From assembly GCF_000190575.1 (NCBI RefSeq), contig NC_015164.1, positions 3,430,501 through 3,494,500 on the forward strand: DNA of 64,000 nt, given 5' to 3'. Shown in pieces: positions 33,474-41,804 of the stretch (position 1 is the stretch's first letter; the number at the start of each line of letters is the position of its first letter). This stretch comes from Phocaeicola salanitronis DSM 18170. Its GTDB lineage: Bacteria; Bacteroidota; Bacteroidia; Bacteroidales; Bacteroidaceae. The notes below the pieces were generated by a model that worked only from the letters and a program-made list of their open reading frames with translations, did no database searches and was not told where the DNA came from. A program made the position numbers and the translations under genes.

Positions 33474-33580
33474 GAAAACAAAACCGGTTTGCGGAAAATG
33501 GAATGGAACGCAGAGACGCAAAGACGCAGAGTTTTATAGTCAATCAGAAATGAATTGCGAAAAACTATAGCCCGTTTTTA

Positions 33581-33688
33581 GTAGAGACGTCACATTGTGG
33601 CGTCTCTGAATGCATCTGCAAGACATTCACATACAAAAACATATAGTAACCCTTCGGTTGGGGAGACGCCACAATGTGACGTCTCTAC
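33581..33688. repeat. family C hairpin
   Basis: GTAGAGACGTCACATTGTGG with the closing CGTCTCT, and GGGAGACGCCACAATGTGAC with the closing GTCTCTAC, form a stem of about 24 bp around a 58-base loop. A half GAACGCAGAGACGCAAAGAC phrase precedes it at 33505. Together with the terminator at 33751 this accounts for the gene-free stretch 33474-33822. Confidence 0.8.
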
Positions 33689-33750
33689 TGCATGCTCTGT
33701 GTCTATGTGTTCAATAGAAAGAATCACGATTATATGAGTATGTGCGGAAA

Positions 33751-33799
33751 AAAAGCTGTCTCAAAATGAAAAAACAGCTTCCATTTTGAGACAGCTTTT
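33751..33799 (-). terminator. strong terminator after the RNase G gene
   Basis: AAAAGCTGTCTCAAAATG and CATTTTGAGACAGCTTTT are exact 18-bp arms. An inner AAGCTG/CAGCTT can pair in part. On the minus strand the stem is followed by TTTTTTTCC. It lies 24 bases after the RNase G stop and, being U-tailed on both sides, could also end transcripts from the left. Confidence 0.8.
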
Positions 33800-33822
33800 C
33801 TGAAAATCAGACGGACTTCTTT

Positions 33823-35397
33823 TTACTTGATTTCGAACTCCTCTTTCATGTCGATTTCCTCATTGTGGGCATCGTAGAATTTATATTGCAGGAAGGCAAG
33901 GCTTTGGTTCGGGATAATCTTGATGCCGAAGCCGTATTTCATCTGCCATTTCCGTTTCAGCGATACAATCCCTTGGTTGATGTATGCCGCTACGTAGGGG
34001 TGGATGTGCAATGTAAATTTCTTTACCTTCAACTTATTGACCAGGTAGTCTATTTTACTTTCCAGCGTATCTGTGAACAGGATGGAGGGCTTGATTTTCC
34101 CTTTCCCGAAACAAGTGGGGCAGTTTTCGTCGGTGGTGACATCCATTGCCGGACGCACGCGCTGGCGCGTTATCTGCATCAGCCCGAATTTGCTGAGGGG
34201 CAGGATGTTGTGTTTCGCGCGGTCTTTCTGCATGTTCTGGCACATGCGTTCGTAGAGCTTCTGCCTGTTCTCGGCAAGGTTCATGTCGATGAAGTCGACG
34301 ACAATGATGCCTCCCATGTCCCTCAGCCGTAGCTGGCGCGCCAACTCATCGGCTGCGCCCAAGTTCACATCGAGGGCATTGGCTTCTTGTCCGTTGGCAG
34401 ATTTCGAACGGTTACCGCTGTTCACGTCCACTACGTGCAGCGCTTCGGTATGCTCGATAATCAGATAAGCCCCGCTTTTGTAGGAGACGGTCTTGCCGAA
34501 CGATGACTTGATTTGTTTGGTGATGGCAAAGTTATCGAAAATGGGAAGCTGGCCTTTGTATAGCTTGACAATACCCACACGTTCGGGGGCTATCAGGGCT
34601 ACATAATTCTTTACTTCGTTGTAAACGGTCTCGTCGTTCACGTAGATGTTTTCGTACGAAGGGTTGAACAGGTCGCGCAGCATGGCTACCGTGCGGCTTG
34701 TCTCTTCGTAGACCAGTGTAGGCATTTTGGTTGCCTTTTGTACTTTTGTGATGGTCTCTTCCCAATGTTTCAGCAATACTTTCAGTTCGGCGTCCAGTTC
34801 TGCCACGCGCTTCCCTTCTGCCACCGTGCGTACGATGACGCCGAAGTTTTTCGGCTTGATGCTTTGCAGCAATTGTTTCAGGCGCGCGCGTTCTTCGCTC
34901 GACTTGATTTTTTGCGAGACCGAAACTTTATCGTTGAAGGGGATAAGCACCAGATACCTTCCGGCGAACGACAGCTCGCACGTCAGGCGCGGCCCTTTGG
35001 TCGATATGGGCTCTTTTACGATTTGCACGATTACTTCCTGTCCTTGCTGAAGGATGTTCGAGATGCTTCCCTCTTTTTCGATGTCGGGCAGCATGGAAGC
35101 TTTCGCCATGGGATAAAGTTTTTTCCGGTCGCTGATAACTTGCTTCAGATACTTCTGAAAAGAAAGGAATTGAGGTCCGAGGTCTAAGTAATGAAGGAAA
35201 GCGTCTTTTTCGAAACCGACATCTACAAAGCAGGCGTTCAGTCCGGGCATCAGTTTCCTGACTTTGCCCACGTACATGTTGCCGACAGAGAAAGAAAGGT
35301 TCCTTTCTTCTTTCTGGAACTCTACCAGATTCTTATCCTCCAGCAGGGCGATTGAAATCTCTTTCGGCTGTACATCTACTACTAATTCGCTTGTCAC
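33823..35397 (-). CDS. rng: ribonuclease E/G family endoribonuclease
   Basis: A 524-residue protein of RNase G length. The S1 RNA-binding domain lies near residues 39-130 (VGNMYVGKVRKLMPGLNACFV). The catalytic acidic pair is in GGIIVVDFIDMN and VDVNSG, and the zinc-link cysteines in CPTCFGKG. It matures rRNA and turns over mRNA. The start codon is GTG at 35397 (GTG ACA AGC). A two-gene group with the small basic protein and HU lies just upstream on the same strand. Confidence 0.93.
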   Translation of the reverse strand: MTSELVVDVQPKEISIALLEDKNLVEFQKEERNLSFSVGNMYVGKVRKLMPGLNACFVDVGFEKDAFLHYLDLGPQFLSFQKYLKQVISDRKKLYPMAKASMLPDIEKEGSISNILQQGQEVIVQIVKEPISTKGPRLTCELSFAGRYLVLIPFNDKVSVSQKIKSSEERARLKQLLQSIKPKNFGVIVRTVAEGKRVAELDAELKVLLKHWEETITKVQKATKMPTLVYEETSRTVAMLRDLFNPSYENIYVNDETVYNEVKNYVALIAPERVGIVKLYKGQLPIFDNFAITKQIKSSFGKTVSYKSGAYLIIEHTEALHVVDVNSGNRSKSANGQEANALDVNLGAADELARQLRLRDMGGIIVVDFIDMNLAENRQKLYERMCQNMQKDRAKHNILPLSKFGLMQITRQRVRPAMDVTTDENCPTCFGKGKIKPSILFTDTLESKIDYLVNKLKVKKFTLHIHPYVAAYINQGIVSLKRKWQMKYGFGIKIIPNQSLAFLQYKFYDAHNEEIDMKEEFEIK

Positions 35398-35526
35398 TTG
35401 ATTACTTGTTTTTTTGAGGTTAATAATTTAATGATTATAAGGCTCTTCATACACAAAGAACAAACCTGAAAGACTATGTAGGAGCTTTGCAAGTTTGTTC
35501 TTTATTGAAGTCGGACAGACTAACAA

Positions 35527-35619
35527 TTATTTTTTGCTTTTATGTCTGTTCTTTCTTAGTCTTTTTTTGCGCTTGTGTGTAGACATTTTATGTCTTTTTC
35601 TTTTCTTTCCGCTTGGCAT
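35527..35619 (-). CDS. 30-residue Lys/Arg-rich protein (AURKAIP1/COX24-domain type)
   Basis: A short frame of 30 codons reads MPSGKKRKRHKMSTHKRKKR and then LRKNRHKSKK. Sixteen to twenty of its residues are basic. The same short protein, usually starting MPSGKKRKRHKM, is conserved in Bacteroidetes and matches the C-terminal motif of mitochondrial COX24/AURKAIP1, a mitoribosomal small-subunit protein. A ribosome-associated role is therefore likely but inferred. It lies between HU and RNase G genes on the same strand. Confidence 0.85.
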   Translation of the reverse strand: MPSGKKRKRHKMSTHKRKKRLRKNRHKSKK

Positions 35620-35656
35620 AGCTTCAAAATTTTATAGGGTTAATACTAATGTTGAT

Positions 35657-35932
35657 TTATTTTTTTACTGAAAGAGTAAACGTCTTTGCCGGCTTGAATG
35701 CCGGAATGTTGTGTTCCGGGATTATAATCGTTGTGTTTTTTGAAATGTTGCGGGCAGTTTTCTGCGCTCTTTTCTTCACGATGAAACTGCCGAACCCACG
35801 GAGGTATACGTTTTCATCATTTGATAATGACGTCTTTACTGAATTCATAAATGCTTCCAGCGTAGTGAGTACCGTTTGTCTGTCGATGCCGGTATTTCTG
35901 GCAATTTCGTTTACAATCTCTGCTTTAGTCAT
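35657..35932 (-). CDS. HU/IHF-family DNA-binding protein
   Basis: A 91-residue nucleoid protein: MTKAEIVNEIARNTGIDRQTV, the dimer helix, VYLRGFGSFIVKKRAQKTARN leading into the DNA-binding arm, and IIPEHNIPAFKPAKTF closing it. Bends DNA as a dimer. A TATATTTG -7 box lies at 35977-35984 on the minus strand. Confidence 0.93.
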   Translation of the reverse strand: MTKAEIVNEIARNTGIDRQTVLTTLEAFMNSVKTSLSNDENVYLRGFGSFIVKKRAQKTARNISKNTTIIIPEHNIPAFKPAKTFTLSVKK

Positions 35933-36108
35933 TGCGCTAATAATTATTGTTATACGTTATCTTAATTTTTTGGACTGCAAATATATAGCTTTTCTCGCTC
36001 ATGGCGAAATTTCTTGTGAACAAATTTTAGAAAAAGTGTTTTTTGCGTTTTCAAAACCTGTATTTTTGCAGGACTTTACGTGTTTTTAATTTTGAAAAGG
36101 ATAAAAAG

Positions 36109-37167
36109 ATGAGTCGGTTCGGAGAAACATTGATACGTTGGTATCAGGAAAACAAGCGGGATTTGCCTTGGCGGGATACGAAAGACCCTTATAAGATATG
36201 GATATCGGAAATCATTCTGCAGCAGACCCGTGTCGCGCAGGGGTATGATTATTATTGCCGGTTTGTCGAGCGTTTCCCCGACGTGTTTTCCCTGGCGCGG
36301 GCGGACGAGGACGAGGTGATGAAGTATTGGCAGGGGCTGGGCTATTATTCCCGTGCGCGGAATTTGCATGAGGCGGCCCGCTCGATAGCCGCGCGGGGGG
36401 CTTTCCCCGATACGTATGAGGAGGTGCGCGGGCTGAAGGGGGTGGGCGACTATACTGCCGCCGCTATCTGCTCGTTTGCTTACGGCATGCCTTGTGCCGT
36501 GGTGGACGGGAATGTATACCGGGTCTTGTCGCGCTGGCTGGGGATAGAAGAGCCGATAGACACGGGGAAGGGGAAGAAGCTGTTTGCGGCGCTGGCAGAC
36601 GAGCTGCTGGAACGGTCTGCGCCGGCTCTGTACAATCAGGCGATTATGGATTTCGGTGCGGTCCAGTGTGTGCCTTCCTCTCCTTCGTGCCTGCTTTGCC
36701 CGTTGGCGGACAGTTGCGCCGCCTTGCAGAAAGGGCTGGTGGCGGCGCTTCCCGTCAAGCGGCATAAGGCGAAGGTGGCGAACCGCTATTTCGTTTATTT
36801 TTATGTCCGTGCGGGCGCGTATACCTTTCTTCATAAGCGCGGAGCCGGCGACATTTGGCACAACCTGTATGAATTCCCGCTGGTGGAGGCCGGCAAGGAA
36901 GTGGCAGAGGAGGAGGTGCCCGGGCTTCCCGGATACGTCCGGCTGTTCGGAGGATGCGAAGTGCAGTCCGTCCGTACGGTAGCCCGGCAGGTGAAGCATG
37001 TCCTGTCGCACCGGGTGATTTACGCCGACTGTTATGAAATCACCCTGGCTGAGGGAGAGATGCCTCAAGGGGCGTTTCAGAAAGTTTTGATGGAGGATGT
37101 GCACAAATTTGCGGTCCCGCGCTTGATATCTCGTTTTTTTTCGCTACTTTTGAAACCAAATATTTAA
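36109..37167 (+). CDS. mutY: A/G-specific adenine DNA glycosylase
   Basis: A 352-residue HhH-GPD glycosylase that removes adenine opposite 8-oxoguanine. Seen are ISEIILQQTRVAQGYDYY, the helix-hairpin-helix LKGVGDYTAAAICSFAYG with the catalytic Asp in VVDGNVYRVLSR, and the 4Fe-4S loop C187-x6-C194-x2-C197-x5-C203. The C-terminal NUDIX-like domain (YFVYFYVRAGAYTFLHKR onward) recognises oxoG. The start at 36109 (MSRFGETLI) is used; TATTTTTG at 36061-36068 is a promoter -7 box just before it. Confidence 0.94.
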   Translation: MSRFGETLIRWYQENKRDLPWRDTKDPYKIWISEIILQQTRVAQGYDYYCRFVERFPDVFSLARADEDEVMKYWQGLGYYSRARNLHEAARSIAARGAFPDTYEEVRGLKGVGDYTAAAICSFAYGMPCAVVDGNVYRVLSRWLGIEEPIDTGKGKKLFAALADELLERSAPALYNQAIMDFGAVQCVPSSPSCLLCPLADSCAALQKGLVAALPVKRHKAKVANRYFVYFYVRAGAYTFLHKRGAGDIWHNLYEFPLVEAGKEVAEEEVPGLPGYVRLFGGCEVQSVRTVARQVKHVLSHRVIYADCYEITLAEGEMPQGAFQKVLMEDVHKFAVPRLISRFFSLLLKPNI

Positions 37168-37180
37168 AACGGGAAAGATT

Positions 37181-37618
37181 ATGTCATTGAATAAAGTTCA
37201 GTTGATAGGCAATGTGGGAAAAGACCCGGATGTGCGCTATCTGGATAATGGAGTGGCGGTGGCGGCATTCCCGCTTGCCACTACGGAAAGAGGATATACC
37301 CTGGCGAACGGCACGCAGGTGCCCGAACGTACGGAATGGCACAACATCGTGTTGTGGCGCGGACTGGCTGAAACGGCAGAGAAATACGTGCACAAAGGCG
37401 ACAAGCTGTATATAGAAGGGAAAATCCGTTCGCGTTCGTATGACGACCAGAACGGAATCAAACGCTATGTGGTGGAGATTTTCGGCGATAACATGGAAAT
37501 GCTGACGCCGCGCCCCGTTGCCGGCGGACAGCCCCAGCAGGCGGCTTCCCAGCCACAGCCTTCCGCTCCTGTACAGCCTGCCCGTCAGGCGGATGCCGCA
37601 GAGGACCTGCCTTTTTAA
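37181..37618 (+). CDS. ssb: single-stranded DNA-binding protein
   Basis: A 145-residue OB-fold protein: MSLNKVQLIGNVGKDPDVRY, TEWHNIVLWRGLAETAEKYV, GDKLYIEGKIRSRSYDDQNG. A Gln/Pro/Ala-rich linker follows, and the acidic tip ends EDLPF, which docks partner proteins. It lies 13 bases after mutY. Confidence 0.96.
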   Translation: MSLNKVQLIGNVGKDPDVRYLDNGVAVAAFPLATTERGYTLANGTQVPERTEWHNIVLWRGLAETAEKYVHKGDKLYIEGKIRSRSYDDQNGIKRYVVEIFGDNMEMLTPRPVAGGQPQQAASQPQPSAPVQPARQADAAEDLPF

Positions 37619-37661
37619 GGACTGGGCGTATGAACTTGATGTTTAACTAAATTATAGTATT

Positions 37662-39002
37662 TTGGACCCTGACTCGTATTTATCTTTTCTTAAAGATTGG
37701 TTTGACGGATTAAGTATTGTGCCTCCTTCGGCGGGGGCGGTGACAGCCGTTGTTCTGGCTGTCGTTTTATTGTGTGTGTCCGGACTGGTTTCGGCTTCGG
37801 AGATTGCTTTCTTTTCATTGGCGGAAGATGACCTGGACAAGGTAGACGAAGGGAAGTCGGTTGCCGACCGCCGGATTCGGAGCTTATTGGACGATTCCGA
37901 ACATTTGCTCGCGACGATTCTGATTTCCAACAATGTGGTGAATGTCGCCATCGTCCTCTTGTTTGCCTGTTTCTTTTTCGATGTGGTCCATTGGGCAGGC
38001 GGATATGCCGTAGAGTTTGTGTTGCTTGTTGCGGTTCTGGTTTTTCTGTTGTTGCTTTTCGGCGAAATCATGCCCCGCATTTATTCGGCGCAGCATCCGT
38101 TGGGCTTTTGCCGGAGGGTTGCCGCGTTGCTTTGTTTCCTGCGTTCGTTGTTCAGGCCTGCTTCCAATGTGTTGGTGCGTTCTGCCTTTTTCGTAACGCG
38201 GATGGCGGCGAAGCACAACAAGACCGCCCGCCTTTCGGTAGACGACCTGTCGCAGGCGCTGGAACTGACGGACAAGAACGAGATTTCGGAAGAAAGCGGC
38301 ATGTTGAAAGGCATCATCCGCTTCGGTGAAGAAACGGCGAAGGAAGTCATGACCTCCCGTCTGGATATGGTGGATTTGGAGATTGGAACTCCTTTTCCGG
38401 AAGTGATTCAGTGTGTGGTGGAAAATGCGTATTCGCGCATCCCCGTCTACGAGGAATCCCGCGACCGCATCAAAGGCATCCTCTACATCAAAGACCTGTT
38501 GCCTTTCCTCGACAAGGGGGAAGACTTCCGGTGGCAAAACCTGATTCGTCCGGCTTATTTCGTTCCGGAGACGAAGATGATTGACGACCTGCTCCGCGAT
38601 TTTCAGGCCAATAAGATTCACATCGCGATTGTGGTGGATGAATTTGGAGGCACGTCGGGGCTGGTTACGATGGAAGACATCATCGAGGAGATTGTAGGGG
38701 AAATCAACGACGAATACGATGAGGAGGAGCGGAATTATGTGAAGCTTTCGGATAACGTGTATGAGTTCGAAGGAAAGACATTGCTTGCCGACTTCTATAA
38801 GATTGTGAACGTAGACCCCGACGAGTTCGAAGACGTGGCAGGCGATGCCGACACGTTGGCGGGGCTTGTGCTGGAGCTGAAAGGCGAGTTCCCGGCATTG
38901 CATGAGATTATCCGTTATAAGGATTTTGTGTTCGAGGCGCTCGAAATGGACGCGCACCGCATCGTGAAAGTAAAAGTGACGAAGAAAAATGCCTCTGTTT
39001 AG
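37662..39002 (+). CDS. gldE: GldE-type CNNM/CBS/CorC transporter-associated protein
   Basis: A 446-residue membrane protein. A DUF21/CNNM transmembrane domain spans residues 1 to about 190 (VVLAVVLLCVSGLVSASEIAFFSLAEDD). A CBS pair is at about 210-330 (VMTSRLDMVDLE, YIKDLLPFLDKG), and the CorC_HlyC domain is C-terminal. The start is TTG at 37662, as MDPDSYLSFLKDW matches the family opening and no ATG is better placed. GldE is linked to gliding motility in Flavobacteria, but occurs in non-gliding Bacteroides too. The usual partner gldD is absent here. Confidence 0.88.
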   Translation: MDPDSYLSFLKDWFDGLSIVPPSAGAVTAVVLAVVLLCVSGLVSASEIAFFSLAEDDLDKVDEGKSVADRRIRSLLDDSEHLLATILISNNVVNVAIVLLFACFFFDVVHWAGGYAVEFVLLVAVLVFLLLLFGEIMPRIYSAQHPLGFCRRVAALLCFLRSLFRPASNVLVRSAFFVTRMAAKHNKTARLSVDDLSQALELTDKNEISEESGMLKGIIRFGEETAKEVMTSRLDMVDLEIGTPFPEVIQCVVENAYSRIPVYEESRDRIKGILYIKDLLPFLDKGEDFRWQNLIRPAYFVPETKMIDDLLRDFQANKIHIAIVVDEFGGTSGLVTMEDIIEEIVGEINDEYDEEERNYVKLSDNVYEFEGKTLLADFYKIVNVDPDEFEDVAGDADTLAGLVLELKGEFPALHEIIRYKDFVFEALEMDAHRIVKVKVTKKNASV

Positions 39003-39651
39003 CTGTTGGAAGGACGAAGCGGGCACGTTTGCCATTTGGAAAACGGAAGAATCCAATGAGGCGTTGCGGGCTTCGCTGAAGGGAGCGTTCCCTTACGATG
39101 CCGACCTTTCCCGCCTGAAAGCGGAATCGCGGCGCAGCGAGTACCTGGCGGTAAGGGTATTGCTTGCCGAAGTGTGCGGCGAAGAGAAAGCGATTTGCCA
39201 TGAACCGTCGGGGAAGCCTTTTCTGGCGGATGGAAGTTTCCGTTTGTCCATCTCCCATACCAGGGGCTACGTGGCGGTGGCGCTTCATCCGGAAAGGGAA
39301 GTGGGCATAGACATCGAGCAGGTTTCGGAAAGGGTATTGAAAGTGGCAGACCGCTTTATGTGCGGCGAGGAACTGGCAGGGCAGGCGGAAGCGTTGAAGG
39401 GCTGTCCGGAAGAGGCGGAACAAGCCGCTTTGTATTACGTGCTGCTGCACTGGTCGGCAAAAGAGACGCTGTATAAGCTGATGGGCGAGGAGGAGGTTGA
39501 TTTCAGCCGCCATCTCCGCATCTTGCCTTTCCGCCTTCGTCCGGAGGGGCGTTTCAGCGGTTGCGAATGCCGCACCCGACAGGGGATGCGATACGAGATA
39601 CGCTACATGCTTCATCCGGATTTCGTCTGTACGTGGAGCATGGGCGGTTAA
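38989..39651 (+). CDS. 4'-phosphopantetheinyl transferase superfamily protein
   Basis: A 220-residue Sfp-like enzyme that attaches phosphopantetheine to carrier proteins. The Mg-binding motif VGIDIEQVSERV and the catalytic WSAKETLYKLMG are both present, and SFRLSISHTRGYVAVAL precedes them. Length fits the Sfp group. It overlaps the gldE end by 14 bases, so translation is probably coupled. Its carrier protein is not in the window. Confidence 0.87.
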   Translation: MPLFSCWKDEAGTFAIWKTEESNEALRASLKGAFPYDADLSRLKAESRRSEYLAVRVLLAEVCGEEKAICHEPSGKPFLADGSFRLSISHTRGYVAVALHPEREVGIDIEQVSERVLKVADRFMCGEELAGQAEALKGCPEEAEQAALYYVLLHWSAKETLYKLMGEEEVDFSRHLRILPFRLRPEGRFSGCECRTRQGMRYEIRYMLHPDFVCTWSMGG

Positions 39652-39684
39652 CTGTTCATGTAAAATGGATATTCGCAAATCCCA

Positions 39685-39765
39685 TGTAGGGGCGTATTGC
39701 ATACGCCCGTATACATCAACTTATTCACGCGGACGTTTTTAGGGCGTATGCGATACGCCCCTACA
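39685..39765. repeat. family B hairpin
   Basis: ATGTAGGGGCGTATTGCATA with the opposing TATGCGATACGCCCCTACAT. The loop ATACATCAACTTATTCACGC is the inverted form of the usual loop phrase. It lies between the phosphopantetheinyl transferase gene and rfbC. Confidence 0.85.
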
Positions 39766-39812
39766 TGGGATTTGGCAAAATGAAGACATTATTTAATGTA
39801 ATATAAAAGACA

Positions 39813-40364
39813 ATGGAAGTAATAAAAACAGGAATAGAGGGCGTGGTTATCATCGAGCCGCGCCTGTTCAGGGACGAACGCGGATATTTCTTCGAAAGCT
39901 TCTCGCAAAGGGAGTTTGACGAGAAGGTAGGGCATGTGACATTCGTGCAAGACAACGAAAGCATGTCTTCATACGGCGTGATGAGGGGGCTGCATTTCCA
40001 GCGTCCGCCATTTACGCAGGCGAAACTGGTGAGGTGCGTAAAAGGGGCGGTGCTCGATGTGGCAGTAGACATACGCAAGGGTTCGCCGACATACGGGAAG
40101 CATGTAGCGGTGGAGCTGACCGAAGACAATCACCGGCAGTTCTTCATCCCCAAGGGCTTTGCCCATGGCTTTGCGGTGTTGAGCGAGACAGCCGTGTTCC
40201 AGTATAAATGCGACGAATTCTATCATCCGGAAGCGGAAGGCGGAATCAGCATCCTCGACAAGGAGCTGGGCATCGACTGGCGCATCCCGGCAGACGGCGC
40301 GATATTGAGCGGAAAAGATACCGCGCATCCCCTGCTGAAAGATTTTGAAACTCCGTTTGAATAA
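39813..40364 (+). CDS. rfbC: dTDP-4-dehydrorhamnose 3,5-epimerase
   Basis: A 183-residue cupin that epimerises dTDP-4-keto-6-deoxyglucose at C3 and C5. Seen are IEPRLFRDERGYFFESFSQ, QDNESMSSYGVMRGLHFQRP with the catalytic His, and FIPKGFAHGFAVLSETAVFQ. Third step of dTDP-L-rhamnose synthesis. rfbA and rfbB are not in this window, so the pathway genes are split or continue elsewhere. Confidence 0.95.
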   Translation: MEVIKTGIEGVVIIEPRLFRDERGYFFESFSQREFDEKVGHVTFVQDNESMSSYGVMRGLHFQRPPFTQAKLVRCVKGAVLDVAVDIRKGSPTYGKHVAVELTEDNHRQFFIPKGFAHGFAVLSETAVFQYKCDEFYHPEAEGGISILDKELGIDWRIPADGAILSGKDTAHPLLKDFETPFE

Positions 40365-40365
40365 T

Positions 40366-40704
40366 GTGACAATGTGCTAATGAGTTAATGTGCTAATGAG
40401 TTAATGTGTGAATGAGTCAATGTGCTAATGTGCGAATGTGATAATGTGACAATGTTTGTCACGCCGGATTTGCAATCCGGCGTAATCCTTCTTGTGGATT
40501 TGCAATCCACATCGTCAGCAATGGTTTCGGATTACAAATCCGATTCGGCTATTACGCCGGATTGCAAATCCGGCGTGACCCCTCTTCATTAACCCATTAT
40601 CACATTAGCATATTGACTCATTCGCACATTAACTCATTCGCACATTATCACATTATCACATTAACACATTGTCACATTATCACATTAACTCATTCGCACA
40701 TTAA
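40366..40704. repeat. nested repeats between rfbC and rfbD
   Basis: Outer arms are long runs of AATGTGCTAATGAGTTAATG phrases (40366-40455) opposed by CATTAACTCATTCGCACATT phrases (40583-40704). The loop holds a full family A unit (40459-40580) with CGCCGGATTTGCAATCCGGCG, GTGGATTTGCAATCCAC, CGGATTACAAATCCG and CGCCGGATTGCAAATCCGGCG. This fills the 351-base gap between two genes of the rhamnose pathway. Confidence 0.85.
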
Positions 40705-40716
40705 ATTGAAAACCTT

Positions 40717-41622
40717 ATGAATATACTTGTAACAGGCGCAAACGGCCAGCTTGGCAACGAGATGCGCATCATCAGCAAAGATACGGATGACACCTATACG
40801 TTTACCGACGTGGTGGAGGCGGAAGGCGTCGAAACGGTGCTTCTCGACATTACCGATGCCGAGGCGGTGAGAAGCATCGTGCGTGAAAAAGGCATACGCT
40901 GCATCGTGAATTGTGCAGCCTATACGAATGTGGACAAGGCAGAGACGGATGAGGCTTTATGCCATACGCTCAACGCCGAAGCCCCGAAGATACTCGCCCT
41001 TGCCATGAAAGAGGCAAACGGGCTGCTTGTACAGATTTCGACCGACTATGTATTCGGCGGAGACCCTTACAACACGCCGTGCCGTGAAGACCAGAAGGGC
41101 ACGCCCACCGGTGTGTACGGCAAGACAAAGCTCGAAGGCGAGCGGAACGTGCAGGAGGCAGGGTGCGATTATGTCATCATCCGTACCGCATGGCTTTATT
41201 CGGAATTCGGAAAGAATTTTGTGAAGACCATGCTGGGGCTGACGGCTTCGAAGCCGCAACTGAACGTGGTGTTCGACCAGGCAGGGACACCTACTTATGC
41301 CTACGACCTTGCCCGGGCAATCCAAACGGTGCTGGCCGATTACGCAGGCGAGAATCCGGAAAACGGGTATTCCAAACGCGGCATTTACCATTTCAGCAAC
41401 GAAGGCGTATGTTCATGGTACGACTTTACGAAGAAGATAGCGGAACTTGCCGGAAATACGGAGTGCGACATCAGGCCGTGCCATAGCGACGAGTTCCCGA
41501 GTCCGGTGAAGCGGCCGGCATATTCTGTGCTCGACAAGACAAAAATCAAGCAGGTTTTTGGCGTGGAGGTGCCTTATTGGACGGATTCGTTGAAAGTCTG
41601 CATGAACCGCATGTTCAATTGA
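40717..41622 (+). CDS. rfbD: dTDP-4-dehydrorhamnose reductase
   Basis: A 301-residue extended short-chain dehydrogenase that makes dTDP-L-rhamnose with NAD(P)H. The Rossmann motif is NILVTGANGQLGNEMR, and VQISTDYVFGGD and GVYGKTKLEGER contain the catalytic Thr, Tyr and Lys. It completes the pathway begun by RfbC upstream. Confidence 0.94.
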   Translation: MNILVTGANGQLGNEMRIISKDTDDTYTFTDVVEAEGVETVLLDITDAEAVRSIVREKGIRCIVNCAAYTNVDKAETDEALCHTLNAEAPKILALAMKEANGLLVQISTDYVFGGDPYNTPCREDQKGTPTGVYGKTKLEGERNVQEAGCDYVIIRTAWLYSEFGKNFVKTMLGLTASKPQLNVVFDQAGTPTYAYDLARAIQTVLADYAGENPENGYSKRGIYHFSNEGVCSWYDFTKKIAELAGNTECDIRPCHSDEFPSPVKRPAYSVLDKTKIKQVFGVEVPYWTDSLKVCMNRMFN

Positions 41623-41645
41623 CAATTGCGATGCCGTTCTGTTTG

Positions 41646-41767
41646 TTACGCTGGATTTGTAATCCAGCGTAATCAAATTTGCGGATTTATAATCTCATCG
41701 TCTGTAGATGTTTCGGATTACAAATCCGATTCTTTCATTACGCCGGATTGCAAATCCGGCGTGACAA
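41646..41767. repeat. family A repeat between rfbD and the histidine kinase gene
   Basis: ACGCTGGATTTGTAATCCAG, CGGATTACAAATCCG and CGCCGGATTGCAAATCCGGCG occur in order. They are flanked by ATTGACAATTGC on the left and AATTGTCAATTG on the right, themselves complementary. It separates convergent genes. Confidence 0.8.
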
Positions 41768-41804
41768 AACTTTTTCGTAATCCATTTCTGATTGACTATA
41801 ATTG

